Shown piece after piece: positions 7,468-16,735 of a stretch of DNA of 64,000 nt. Source of the DNA: Bacteroidota bacterium (GTDB taxonomy: Bacteria > Bacteroidota > Bacteroidia > UBA4408). Where the stretch lies: the NCBI GenBank assembly GCA_016721765.1, contig JADKHO010000004.1, positions 62,001 to 126,000 on the forward strand. The letters run 5' to 3'. The position numbers were made by a program, and so were the translations under genes. The notes beneath the pieces are model-generated. The model searched no databases and had not been told where the DNA came from. It saw nothing but the letters and a program-made list of their open reading frames with translations. Positions within the stretch are counted from its first letter, which is position 1. Each line of letters begins with the position of its first letter.

Positions 7468-8583
7468 ATGACAAAACAAATCAAAACAGTTATAACAATT
7501 GCACTTATGCTTTTTGTCAACCAACTTTCTTTTGCAGGTGCAACAGAAGATATATGGAAAGCCCTAAAAGCGGCAAACGACAAAGACGCATTAGCTGCAA
7601 TAGCTGTGGGTGCTGACGTAAATAATGTTGACGCTTCGGCATCAACACCTTTAAGTCTTGCGGCATGTTTTTCAGGCGGTGATGTAGTGAAAGCTCTGAT
7701 AGATGCGAAAGCTGATATAAATTATGCGCAACCATCAAACGGTTTTACACCTTTGTTTAATGCAGCAAACTGGGGTAATACGGATGCGGTAAAGTTACTT
7801 TTAGCAGCAGGGGCTAATGTTAAACCTAAGGCTAAAATCGGACAGACACTTATGTGGGTAGCTATTAGCAGTGTAAAATTAGAAATAGTAAAAATGATAG
7901 TAGATGCAGGTGCAGACCCACTTGAAAAATTTGACATAGCAAGCAGCAAAGGTCTTACACATATGAATGCTGTTATTGTAACCTATTCACCAAAAGAAAA
8001 AGTTGCAAATCTTGCAGCTAACCGACCAGGCTTAGAAAAATATGGACTTACTTATCCTGAGCGTTTGGTAAATACAAAAGAAAGCGATTTCACTCCGCTT
8101 CAAGACATTGCAGCCTATTTACTAAGTAAGGGTTTAGACCCTAATCAGCAAGTGGAAGGAACATGGCGCAATATTCTATTTCAATCAATAGAATTTGGGA
8201 AAACAGGTGTTGCTTTGGCACTGATAAACGCCAAAGCCGACATTGAGGCTAAAGGATATATAATGGGTGGTGCAGTAGGCAAACAAAACACGTATGAAGT
8301 AACCCCACTTATGATTGCATCAGCAAAGGGCGACAATGCAGTGGTAGAAGCACTACTTGCGTTAGGTGCAGATGTGAACTTTCTTGGGGTTCAACATAAA
8401 GGGACTGTTACTCAATCGACAGTTTATGGTAGCAATTCTTCAACCACTACGACCACAATTGAAAATTCATGGGAGTATAACACAGCTTTATCTCTGGCAA
8501 ATGACAACAAGCATCCTGACACAGCAGCATTGCTGACTGCAAAAGGTGCTTTAGGACCAAAGGAAGTAAAGAAAATGAAATAG
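7468..8583 (+). CDS. Exported ankyrin-repeat protein
   Basis: A 371-residue protein with an N-terminal signal peptide (IALMLFVNQLSFAG, cleavage near residue 24), which suggests a periplasmic location. At least five ankyrin repeats follow. Good examples are STPLSLAACFSGGDVVKALI, FTPLFNAANWGNTDAVKLLL with AAGANV, and TPLMIASAKGDNAVVEALL with ALGADV. A Thr/Ser-rich stretch (SSTTTTTIE) interrupts the last repeats. Ankyrin repeats bind other proteins; the partner is unknown. This is the last cassette of the array before attC-like site 8. Confidence 0.82.
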   Translation: MTKQIKTVITIALMLFVNQLSFAGATEDIWKALKAANDKDALAAIAVGADVNNVDASASTPLSLAACFSGGDVVKALIDAKADINYAQPSNGFTPLFNAANWGNTDAVKLLLAAGANVKPKAKIGQTLMWVAISSVKLEIVKMIVDAGADPLEKFDIASSKGLTHMNAVIVTYSPKEKVANLAANRPGLEKYGLTYPERLVNTKESDFTPLQDIAAYLLSKGLDPNQQVEGTWRNILFQSIEFGKTGVALALINAKADIEAKGYIMGGAVGKQNTYEVTPLMIASAKGDNAVVEALLALGADVNFLGVQHKGTVTQSTVYGSNSSTTTTTIENSWEYNTALSLANDNKHPDTAALLTAKGALGPKEVKKMK

Positions 8584-8633
8584 TTAACGCTGTAAAAAAG
8601 GACGACATAACTCATAAGAGGACAGAAGAGCAG

Positions 8634-8768
8634 CCGCCAACAGCACCAAAAAAAAATGGCGGCTTAAGTGCAAGTATAAACAGTTTTGCAATTAATAAAC
8701 ATTGTGCGTTAAGACAGTTTAGTGTATCTAAGCCGCCACTTCTTTTAGCCGTAAAACTTTAGTGCCAA
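8634..8768 (+). repeat. attC-like site 8, degenerate end of the array
   Basis: R'' CCGCCAAC at 8634-8641 followed by AGCACC. The arms TGGCGGCTTA (8657-8666) and TAAGCCGCCA (8729-8738) pair perfectly. The right box reads CTTTAGTG (8757-8764) instead of GTTxxx, with the key G changed. No cassette follows: the next gene is katG on the opposite strand. I take it as the decayed last site of the array. Confidence 0.5.
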
Positions 8769-8844
8769 GGCGTCCGGAGGAATTTCCCAGATTATCACGT
8801 TTACCGCAGAGACAAAATAGTAACACCTAAATTATGTTTCGAAT

Positions 8845-8878
8845 AAAAAAAGGGAAAGCCATTTAAATGACTTTCCCT
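8845..8878 (-). terminator. Rho-independent terminator of katG
   Basis: GGGAAAG (8852-8858) and CTTTCCC (8871-8877) form a stem, extended by CCATTT/AAATGA. On the minus strand it is followed by six T residues, 20 bases past the katG stop. Confidence 0.8.
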
Positions 8879-8898
8879 CATTATTCTTAAAAACAAAA

Positions 8899-11100
8899 TT
8901 AGCTATCAAAGCGATCCAGATTCATTACTTTATTCCATGCTTTTACAAAATCATGTAGAAATTGTTGCCGGGAATCTTCGCATCCATAGAATTCTGCAAG
9001 TGCTCTTAACTCTGAGTTTGAACCAAAAATAAGATCTGCTCTCGTAGCTTTCCAAAGTAATTTTCCGTTAACACGATTGCGACCTTCGAATACATTTTGT
9101 GATTCCGTTGTTGCATTCCAAGTTGTATTCAAATCAAGAAGATTCACAAAAAAATCATTTGATAGTGTCTCGGGTTTGTTCGTAAACACGCCCAAATCTG
9201 ACTTATCAAAATTAGTATTCAATACGCGCATCCCTCCTATTAACACTGTCATTTCAGGTGCGGTTAAAGTCAATAATTGTGCTTTGTCGAGGAGCATTTC
9301 TTCGGCTGATACATTATTGTTATCCTTCAAATAATTTCTAAATCCATCAGCAGCAGGTTCCAATACAGCAAAAGAATCGATATCAGTCTGTTCTTGAGAT
9401 GCATCTGTTCTTCCCGGAGTAAATGGAACCTCAATAGATTGACCTGCATTTTTAGCAGCAAGTTCCACACCTACACCACCACCTAAAACAATTAAATCGG
9501 CTAAAGAAACTTTCTTTTCAGCAGAAGCAGAATTAAATGCTTTTTGTATTTCTTCCAGCGCATCAAGTACTTTTTTTAATTGACTTGGTTGATTCACTTT
9601 CCAGTTTAGCTGTGGCGCTAGGCGAACACGTGCACCGTTGGCTCCACCGCGCTTATCGGAATTGCGAAAAGTGGATGCGGAAGCCCAGGCCGTAGAAACC
9701 AATTCTGAAACACTTAATCCAGTTCCAACAATTCTTTGTTTCAATTCCGCAATATCCTTCGCATCAATTTTCTTATAGGTAGCAGCAGGAATTGGGTCTT
9801 GCCATATTAATTCTTCCTTTGGAACTTCAACACCAAGGTAACGATGAATTGGCCCCATATCTCTGTGCGTAAGTTTGAACCAAGCTCTTGCAAATGCATC
9901 TGCAAACTCGTTTGGATTTTCAAAAAAGCGTCGAGAAATTTTCTCATACAACGGATCCACTTTTAAAGCAAGATCAGTGGTGAGCATTGTTGGTGCATGC
10001 TGCTTTGTTGCATCGTGTGCATCGGGTACTGTGTTAGCGCCGGCACCTCCCTTTGGTTTCCACTGTTGCGCACCGGCCGGGCTTTTTGTAAGCTCCCAAT
10101 CAAAGCCAAAAAGGTTCTCGAAAAAATTATTGCTCCATTTGGTAGGAGTAGTTGTCCATGCTCCTTCCAAACCGCTTGTAATTGTATTGACACCATTGCC
10201 ACTACCAAAAGAATTTTTCCAACCTTGGCTTTGCATCTCAATACTCGCAGCAGCCGGCTCAGGGCCAACATATATACCAGGGTTGGCAGCACCATGCGTT
10301 TTCCCAAATGTATGCCCCCCGGCAATTAAGGCAACTGTTTCTTCATCATCCATTGCCATGCGACCAAAAGTTTCGCGAATGTCGCGTGCGGCTGCTATTG
10401 GATCTGGAACACCGTTGGGCCCTTCGGGATTTACATAAATTAATCCCATTTGAACCGCAGCAAGTGGATTCTCAAGTTCTCGGTCGCCTGAATAACGTTT
10501 ATCTTCCAACCATTTGCCTTCCGGCCCCCAATAGATTTCTTCTTCTGGTTCCCAAACATCTTCACGACCACCGCCGAAACCAAATGTTCTAAAACCCATA
10601 GACTCCAAAGCGCAGTTACCTGCAAGAATCATTAGATCGGCCCAGGAAATTTTTTTTCCATATTTTTTTTTGATTGGCCAAAGTAAAAGTCGTGCTTTAT
10701 CTAAGTTTGCATTATCCGGCCAACTGTTCAGCGGAGCAAAACGTTGTGTTCCGGAACCGGCTCCACCTCTACCATCCGAAATGCGATATGTACCGGCACT
10801 GTGCCAAGCCATTCGTATAAAAAATGGCCCATAATGACCATAATCGGCCGGCCACCACTCTTGAGAATTGGTCATGAGTTCAAACAAATCCTTTTTAACT
10901 TCACTTAAATCTAGTTTCTTAAACTCTTCGGCATAATTAAATTTAGGATCCGTTGGATTCGACAGACTCGAATGTTGTCGAAGTATACTTAACTTTAATT
11001 GATTAGGCCACCAATCACGATTTCGTGGACCTGCGCCGGCACTTTGTTTGAGTGCACCTCCGTGAAAAGGGCATTTTCCTGCTGCTGTATTATTTTCCAT
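8899..11100 (-). CDS. katG: Catalase-peroxidase
   Basis: A 733-residue bifunctional haem enzyme that destroys hydrogen peroxide by catalase and peroxidase activity. The N-terminal domain carries the distal pocket RMAWHSAGTYR (Arg96, Trp99, His100) and the proximal haem ligand in GGHTFGKTHG (His263). Tyr222 (LIYVNPEG) and Met248 (GRMAMDDEE) stand where the family forms its Met-Tyr-Trp cross-link. The C-terminal half is the usual degenerate duplicate. It is full length and intact, with its own terminator, and looks like a core stress gene between the cassette array and the defence cluster. A cytoplasmic location is likely since no signal peptide is seen. Confidence 0.98.
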   Translation of the reverse strand: MENNTAAGKCPFHGGALKQSAGAGPRNRDWWPNQLKLSILRQHSSLSNPTDPKFNYAEEFKKLDLSEVKKDLFELMTNSQEWWPADYGHYGPFFIRMAWHSAGTYRISDGRGGAGSGTQRFAPLNSWPDNANLDKARLLLWPIKKKYGKKISWADLMILAGNCALESMGFRTFGFGGGREDVWEPEEEIYWGPEGKWLEDKRYSGDRELENPLAAVQMGLIYVNPEGPNGVPDPIAAARDIRETFGRMAMDDEETVALIAGGHTFGKTHGAANPGIYVGPEPAAASIEMQSQGWKNSFGSGNGVNTITSGLEGAWTTTPTKWSNNFFENLFGFDWELTKSPAGAQQWKPKGGAGANTVPDAHDATKQHAPTMLTTDLALKVDPLYEKISRRFFENPNEFADAFARAWFKLTHRDMGPIHRYLGVEVPKEELIWQDPIPAATYKKIDAKDIAELKQRIVGTGLSVSELVSTAWASASTFRNSDKRGGANGARVRLAPQLNWKVNQPSQLKKVLDALEEIQKAFNSASAEKKVSLADLIVLGGGVGVELAAKNAGQSIEVPFTPGRTDASQEQTDIDSFAVLEPAADGFRNYLKDNNNVSAEEMLLDKAQLLTLTAPEMTVLIGGMRVLNTNFDKSDLGVFTNKPETLSNDFFVNLLDLNTTWNATTESQNVFEGRNRVNGKLLWKATRADLIFGSNSELRALAEFYGCEDSRQQFLHDFVKAWNKVMNLDRFDS

Positions 11101-11573
11101 ATTTATTGATGAATTATAGTTTGAAATGGTGTGCTCTATTATTTTAAAAATTGCTAATTGTAATTTATAATTTTAAACAACAAGTATACTGAATAATGCT
11201 ATATCTTAAAAGAAACAATCAGATGAATGATGGTCACCATTACACTTAATTTTATAAACACGAATTAAACTAGATTCCCTTTTTCGCAATAGGAACAATA
11301 ATTATCATTGCAAGGATTAGCCTAAACACACTATTGGAGCCTATTGTAGGAAGTGCTCCAATTCCTTACACAATTACATTTAAGATTTAACATCAACACT
11401 TCAAAATATTTTTTGCATCAATTAACTAAGTCAATAAAAAAGTTACTTGCCTTCATTTCCTACTTTGCAGTATTTGCACTTTATATGTGAATTATGTAAT
11501 TTTTAACAATGAGGATGTAAGATACAAACGCAAAAAGTTGAGCTATTTTACGTCATCGTTTAGCCTCTGCTGA
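11101..11573. other. Intergenic region between katG and the defence cluster
   Basis: AT-rich leader of two divergent genes. I see no RNA gene and no clear palindromic operator. The last 70 bases read in the same frame as the following gene and resemble a degraded N terminus, ending in a TGA at 11571-11573. Confidence 0.4.
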
Positions 11574-11645
11574 ATTCAGAAACAAGAATACATTTTACCA
11601 TCTATTCAACGAGAGTTTGTTTGGACCCCTAATCAAATAGAATTA

Positions 11646-13355
11646 TTGTTTGATTCAATAATGAGGGATTATCCAATTAGTACTTTTTTATTTTGGAATG
11701 TAAAGGCTGAAAATATTTCCAAATTTAAATTTTACCGATTCTTGTCCAACTATCATGAGAGGGATAAAAAGCATAATGATCCTGCCGAATTAATTGGAAC
11801 AAAAGACCGAAAAGCAGTACTTGATGGACAGCAACGACTTACTTCACTCTATATAGGCTTGAAGGGTTCTGATTCAAGAAAAATCGCTAAGTACAATTGG
11901 AAAAGCGATCATGCTTTTCCTTTAAAAAGGCTATATGTTAATTTACTCAAAGGTTCTGAAAGTTCTGATAAGGAATTTGATTTTCGATTTTTAACTGAAT
12001 TAGAGGTTCAATTATTTCATGAAAAACATGGTACTGAATTTCACTGGTTCAAGGTTGGTGATATTCTTGACATGAAAAGTGTTATGGAAATAATGAATTA
12101 CTTCACCCTTCACCGGTTAATGGATACTTCCTTTAGAACAAGTGAACAAACCAGTTTTGCTTCAAAAACCTTATCAAAACTTTTTCAAGTAATTAATGAG
12201 CAAGAATCGATTAATTTTTTTCTTGAAAAAAGTGACAGCCTTGACAAAGTGCTACACATATTTATCCGAATAAATAGCGGAGGCACCAAATTGAGCTATT
12301 CTGACCTTTTGCTTTCTATAGCAACTGCTCAATGGAAAAAAAGAGAAGCTCGCGAAATATTACACAAGTTTGTCGATCAAATTAACAACATTGGTAATAA
12401 ATTTAACTTCAATAAGGATCTTGTTCTTAAAGCGTGTCTTGTCCTTACTGATTTAAAAGATATTCGATTTAGAGTTGATAATTTCACCTCTGAAAACATG
12501 TCAATAATTGAAAATGAATGGGACGATATTGATTTGGCCATATCAACCACAGTTAGGCTAATTAATCAATTTGGATTTTCAGGACAAACCTTAACTGCAA
12601 CTAACGCTATCATACCTATTGCCTATTTCTTGAAAAAGAATAATATCGGAGAAAAAATATTAACACATTCAGAACATCAAAAGAATAGGGACCTTATTAA
12701 AGAATGGTTGATGCGTGCATTACTTAAAAAGATATTTGGCGGCACTCCCGATAATTTATATCCTACCTATCGGGCAATTATTTCAGAAAATATTGGAACA
12801 TTTCCTCTTCAAAAACTTATTGATAAATATAAAGGATCGAATAAATCGCTCGACTTTCATGAAGACAATATCGAACATCTACTAACTACTCAATATGGAA
12901 GTTCATTTGCTTTTATGGTGTTAAGCTTGCTTTACCCTCTAAATCATAATTATGTTTTCCACCAAGACCATATTCATCCAAAATCACTTTTTAATAAAAA
13001 GAACCTTGAGAGCATAGGTGTTAAAGGAGAAGACTATAAAGAGTTTATTAATAATTTCAACTCACTTCCGAACCTTCAACTAATTGAGGCCGTTTCAAAT
13101 ATCCAAAAAAGTGCAAAGCCATTTAATGAATGGCTTATTCTAACCCATCCTTCTCTAGAAAAACAGAATAGCTATAAAATGCTTCATTTTATTCCTGAAA
13201 GCATAAACTTAGAGTTAAAGAATTTTGCAGAATTTTTTAATCTAAGAAGGGAATTAATAAAAAAAGAATTAATGATAAGACTTAATGCATCGCCAAGATC
13301 AACTGCTACAGTTGAGGATGTCGCATTAATTAACCTTGAAGAAGAGTCAGAATGA
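11646..13355 (+). CDS. DUF262/DUF1524 (GmrSD-like) HNH protein, N terminus damaged
   Basis: A DUF262 protein with a ParB-like DGQQRLTSLYIGLKG motif near residue 62 and an HNH-type motif HQDHIHPKSLF near residue 440. This layout is known from GmrSD-type (type IV) restriction enzymes. The typical N-terminal motif (YILPSIQREFVWTPNQIELL) is present in frame from about 11589, but a TGA at 11571 blocks it and there is no in-frame ATG. The given start is a TTG, so the product may be truncated or the gene may use an unusual start. The stop overlaps the hsdM start (ATGA), which ties it to the type I system as an accessory or alternative nuclease. Confidence 0.8.
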   Translation: MFDSIMRDYPISTFLFWNVKAENISKFKFYRFLSNYHERDKKHNDPAELIGTKDRKAVLDGQQRLTSLYIGLKGSDSRKIAKYNWKSDHAFPLKRLYVNLLKGSESSDKEFDFRFLTELEVQLFHEKHGTEFHWFKVGDILDMKSVMEIMNYFTLHRLMDTSFRTSEQTSFASKTLSKLFQVINEQESINFFLEKSDSLDKVLHIFIRINSGGTKLSYSDLLLSIATAQWKKREAREILHKFVDQINNIGNKFNFNKDLVLKACLVLTDLKDIRFRVDNFTSENMSIIENEWDDIDLAISTTVRLINQFGFSGQTLTATNAIIPIAYFLKKNNIGEKILTHSEHQKNRDLIKEWLMRALLKKIFGGTPDNLYPTYRAIISENIGTFPLQKLIDKYKGSNKSLDFHEDNIEHLLTTQYGSSFAFMVLSLLYPLNHNYVFHQDHIHPKSLFNKKNLESIGVKGEDYKEFINNFNSLPNLQLIEAVSNIQKSAKPFNEWLILTHPSLEKQNSYKMLHFIPESINLELKNFAEFFNLRRELIKKELMIRLNASPRSTATVEDVALINLEEESE

Positions 13356-14818
13356 ACCAAAAAGAATTAGAAACTTATCTATGGGGTGCAGCCAAAGTGC
13401 TACGTGGCACCATTGATGCCGGAGATTACAAACAATACATCTTCCCATTATTATTCTTCAAAAGAATATGCGATGTGTATGACGAAGAATTTGAAAAAGC
13501 GTTGAAAGAAAGTGATGGAGATTTGGAATATGCCTCCTTTGCAGAACATCATCATTTTATTGTTCCTCAAAATGCACATTGGAATAAAGTTCGTGAAACT
13601 ACCACAAATGTTGGAATGGCTATTCAAAATGCCATGCGTGAAATTGAAAAGGCCAACCCTGATACCTTATACGGTATATTTGGTGATGCCAGTTGGACTA
13701 ACAAAGACCGACTTTCGGATGCTACTCTAATCAATTTGATTGAACATTTCTCTCAGCACAAACTCAATTTGAGCACTGTGGCTGATGATAAATTGGGCAA
13801 TGCTTATGAATACTTAATTAAAGAATTTGCAGACGATAGCGGACATACTGCTGCAGAGTTTTATACCAACCGCACTGTAGTAAAACTCATGACCATGATT
13901 ATGGACCCGCAACCGGGCGAGAGTGTGTATGATCCAACTTGTGGCTCAGGTGGACTGTTGTTGAACTGCGCTTTGCATTTGCGTGATGAAGGTAAAGAAT
14001 ACCGAACGCTCAAATTATACGGACAAGAAATTAACCTCATTACCTCGGCCATTGCGCGCATGAATATGTTTATGCACGGCATTGAGGAATTTAGCATTGT
14101 GCGTGGAGATACGCTTGCACAACCTGCCTTTTTAGAAAATGATACCCTTAAAAAGTTTAATGTCATCTTAGCTAACCCGCCATACTCCATTAAAGCCTGG
14201 GATCGTAAAGGTTTTGAAAATGATCCTTACGGAAGAAACCTTTGGGGAACGCCTTCACAAGGCTGTGCCGATTATGCTTTTCAACAACACATACAAAAAA
14301 GTCTGAACGATAAAAATGGGCGTTCCATTACGCTTTGGCCTCATGGTGTTTTGTTCAGAGATTCAGAATCGGATATCAGAATGAAAATGATTGAACAAGA
14401 TTTGGTAGAATGTGTAATTGGCTTAGGACCAAATTTATTTTACAACTCTCCTATGGAAGCTTGTTTATTGATTACTAAAACAAATAAAGCCAATAATAGG
14501 AAAGGTAAAATACTTTTCATTAATGCTGTCCATGAAGTGAAACAAGAAAAAACAATTGGCTTTTTAGAAGATAAGCATATTGACAAAATTTTTAATGCTT
14601 ACCAAAACTTTAAGGCCATTGAAAATTTTGCTGCTGTTGCCTCTTTGGATGACGCATTTATTAACAATGGAAACATGTCAATTAGCCTTTATGTGCGACC
14701 TGATAATACAGAAGCAAACTTTGCTTTATCATTTGAAGATGCTTATGAGAATTGGAATTCAAGTGGAAAAGAACTTAGAAATAGTATGAATGAATTATTT
14801 CAAATCATAGGAAAATAA
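13352..14818 (+). CDS. hsdM: Type I restriction-modification methyltransferase subunit HsdM
   Basis: A 488-residue adenine-N6 DNA methyltransferase subunit. The helical N-terminal HsdM domain (LWGAAKVLRGTIDAGDYKQY) precedes the SAM-binding motif I, DPTCGSGGLLLN, around residue 195. The catalytic motif IV, NPPY, lies around residue 276 in ILANPPYSIKAW. With two M subunits and one S subunit it forms the methylase that marks self DNA. Start overlaps the preceding gene by four bases and hsdS follows 11 bases after the stop, so they are one operon. Length and motifs indicate a functional gene. Confidence 0.96.
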   Translation: MNQKELETYLWGAAKVLRGTIDAGDYKQYIFPLLFFKRICDVYDEEFEKALKESDGDLEYASFAEHHHFIVPQNAHWNKVRETTTNVGMAIQNAMREIEKANPDTLYGIFGDASWTNKDRLSDATLINLIEHFSQHKLNLSTVADDKLGNAYEYLIKEFADDSGHTAAEFYTNRTVVKLMTMIMDPQPGESVYDPTCGSGGLLLNCALHLRDEGKEYRTLKLYGQEINLITSAIARMNMFMHGIEEFSIVRGDTLAQPAFLENDTLKKFNVILANPPYSIKAWDRKGFENDPYGRNLWGTPSQGCADYAFQQHIQKSLNDKNGRSITLWPHGVLFRDSESDIRMKMIEQDLVECVIGLGPNLFYNSPMEACLLITKTNKANNRKGKILFINAVHEVKQEKTIGFLEDKHIDKIFNAYQNFKAIENFAAVASLDDAFINNGNMSISLYVRPDNTEANFALSFEDAYENWNSSGKELRNSMNELFQIIGK

Positions 14819-14829
14819 TAGAAGCAGTA

Positions 14830-16002
14830 ATGAATCATACAATTTTAAAAATAGATAAAACTAACTGGAAACCTGTAAAGTTTGGGGATATCGTTGCAGA
14901 ACCAAAAGAAATTTGTAAGGATATTGTTGCAGAAGGCATTGAGCATGTTGTAGGTTTGGAGCATATTGATACAGGTGATTTGCATTTAAGAAAATCGGCA
15001 ACTATTGAAGAAAGTACTACATTCTCAAAGAAATTTAGAAAAGGAGATGTATTGTTTGGAAGGAGAAGGGCTTATTTAAAAAAGGCAGCCCAAGCTGATT
15101 TTGATGGAATTTGTTCAGGTGATATTACGGTGCTCAGAGTTAAAAAAGAATTGTCATCCGTCTTGCTTCCCTTTATCGTGAACAATGATAAGTTTTTTGA
15201 TTACGCAGTTAAACATTCTGCTGGTGGCCTTTCTCCACGAGTAAAATTTAAAGATCTTGCGAATTACGAATTCCTACTCCCATCCAAAGCCGAGCAAGCC
15301 CGTTTGGCTGAATTACTCTGGGCAATGGATGAAGTGATTGAGAAGGAGAAGAGGGTGTTGGATAAGCTACAAATAGGCCTATCTGCAAAATCTTCCGACA
15401 TCATTTGGAATTCTAAACATGAAATGAAGTCTTTAATTTCATTTGCAGAAAAATCAATTGGTAAATTTGTAGATGGTGATTGGATAGAATCAAAGGATCA
15501 ATCTGAAGAGGGTATCAGATTGTTACAGTTAGCAGATATTGGCATTGGCGAATTTATTAATAAATCAAGAAGGTATATCAGCCATGAAACATTTAAACGA
15601 TTAAGATGCTTTGAAGTTTTACCAGGGGATGTTTTGATTGCGAGGATGCCTGATCCAATAGGTAGAGCTTGTATTGTAGAGGACATTGGGTCAAAAATGA
15701 TTACAGCTGTTGATTGTTGCATTGCAAGAGTCAATTCAAATGATTCTTCTAAGAAATATTTATTGTATTTATTGAATTCTTTCGAGTTTTTACATAAAGC
15801 AAATCTTTTAGCATCAGGGACTACAAGACAAAGGATTGCTCGAAAAAGTTTAGAAGAAATAGCAGTCCCAAAACCTATTTTAAAGACCCAATTAGAAATT
15901 GTTGAAAAATTGGAAATACTAGGTAATTGTATTTTGGAGGTTAAATCTAAAATCTCATCTTCTCAGTCCTTACTAAAAAGCCTCATCAACCAAATATTTT
16001 AA
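14830..16002 (+). CDS. hsdS: Type I restriction-modification specificity subunit HsdS
   Basis: A 390-residue S subunit with two target-recognition domains, each followed by a conserved helix. TRD1 covers about residues 1-150 (ending LPSKAEQARLAELLWAMDEVIEKE). TRD2 covers about 190-345 (DGDWIESKDQSEEGIRLLQLADIG) and its closing helix is at the C terminus. Motifs such as FRKGDVLFGRRRAYLKKAA and LPGDVLIARMPDPIGRA are typical. It determines which bipartite DNA sequence is methylated and cut. The recognition sequence cannot be deduced from the protein alone. Confidence 0.93.
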   Translation: MNHTILKIDKTNWKPVKFGDIVAEPKEICKDIVAEGIEHVVGLEHIDTGDLHLRKSATIEESTTFSKKFRKGDVLFGRRRAYLKKAAQADFDGICSGDITVLRVKKELSSVLLPFIVNNDKFFDYAVKHSAGGLSPRVKFKDLANYEFLLPSKAEQARLAELLWAMDEVIEKEKRVLDKLQIGLSAKSSDIIWNSKHEMKSLISFAEKSIGKFVDGDWIESKDQSEEGIRLLQLADIGIGEFINKSRRYISHETFKRLRCFEVLPGDVLIARMPDPIGRACIVEDIGSKMITAVDCCIARVNSNDSSKKYLLYLLNSFEFLHKANLLASGTTRQRIARKSLEEIAVPKPILKTQLEIVEKLEILGNCILEVKSKISSSQSLLKSLINQIF

Positions 16003-16004
16003 AT

Positions 16005-16571
16005 ATGGGATTTATTAGTAAGAAAAAATGCAAAATACCTAAGTCCATCCATTATCATCTAAAACTCGAGACAAGTAATAACCAACGCACTATTAAAGAA
16101 AAATCGATAAATAATGTTGTATATAAAAAATTCACTTTTCCAGTCACTAGCAATCACCCTAAAATATATATTGTTAAATCGGGGTCAGCGATAATTTATG
16201 TTGGATATACTCAAGACTCCATTACAAACAGATTAAGAATCGGACTATCACCCGGGCAGTGGAACGAAGAGAAAAATAGTAAATCAATTAATGGATATGC
16301 AGGTTATAAATGGAGAGTTCTGGATGAAGTAAATTATTATGTTTGTGTTTTTGAAGATATTAATACATCGGTTACCAAAGAAATGAAGTATCTGTTCGAA
16401 AACATTGAGGCTGAAATTGTTTTCAAGTTAAAAGCAAAGGGATATTGGCCAAAATACCAAAGCGAAATACATTTTTACAGCGAAATAAAGAATCAAAAAC
16501 CGAAAACTTGTGAAGAGGTTTTTGGAAAGTCAATATCAGACGTGGCTCAACAAATTTTGGATAATTTATAG
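16005..16571 (+). CDS. GIY-YIG-like nuclease domain protein
   Basis: A 188-residue protein with a GIY-YIG-like fold: KIYIVKSGSAIIYVGYTQ around residues 53-70 supplies the two strands. The arginine in NRLRIG and the glutamate in ENIEAEIVFKL supply likely catalytic residues. A conserved-looking tail, YWPKYQSEIHFYSE, is seen in stand-alone GIY-YIG proteins linked to restriction loci. It begins three bases after hsdS and ends before a divergent-looking AT-rich gap. It may be an extra nuclease of the cluster. Activity is inferred from motifs only. Confidence 0.68.
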   Translation: MGFISKKKCKIPKSIHYHLKLETSNNQRTIKEKSINNVVYKKFTFPVTSNHPKIYIVKSGSAIIYVGYTQDSITNRLRIGLSPGQWNEEKNSKSINGYAGYKWRVLDEVNYYVCVFEDINTSVTKEMKYLFENIEAEIVFKLKAKGYWPKYQSEIHFYSEIKNQKPKTCEEVFGKSISDVAQQILDNL

Positions 16572-16636
16572 AACAATTGGATTCAACGAACTTACTAATG
16601 TAACAATTGAAAACAAATTTTCAGGTTGCAATAATA

Positions 16637-16670
16637 TTTAATATTCCATATTCCGATATGGAATATTAAA
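16637..16670. promoter_or_regulatory. Perfect 14-bp palindromic operator
   Basis: TTTAATATTCCATA (16637-16650) and its exact complement TATGGAATATTAAA (16657-16670) are separated by six bases. It lies about 65 bases upstream of the winged-helix gene and shares the core ATATTC/GAATAT with a second palindrome at 16710. Autoregulation by the winged-helix protein is the natural inference. Confidence 0.65.
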
Positions 16671-16709
16671 TATTAAAATATTGTATATTAACTAATAAAG
16701 TATTATTAT

Positions 16710-16734
16710 TGCATATTCGAATATGGAATATGCA
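16710..16734. promoter_or_regulatory. Palindromic operator abutting the winged-helix start codon
   Basis: TGCATATTC (16710-16718) and GAATATGCA (16726-16734) are exact complements with a seven-base spacer. It ends one base before the ATG at 16736, so a bound protein would block transcription or translation start. Confidence 0.6.
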
Positions 16735-16735
16735 A

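Noticed and set aside
9077..10625. Several plus-strand ORFs of 85-187 residues antisense to katG
   Set aside because: They are shadows of a strongly conserved gene on the other strand, with no protein-like features of their own.
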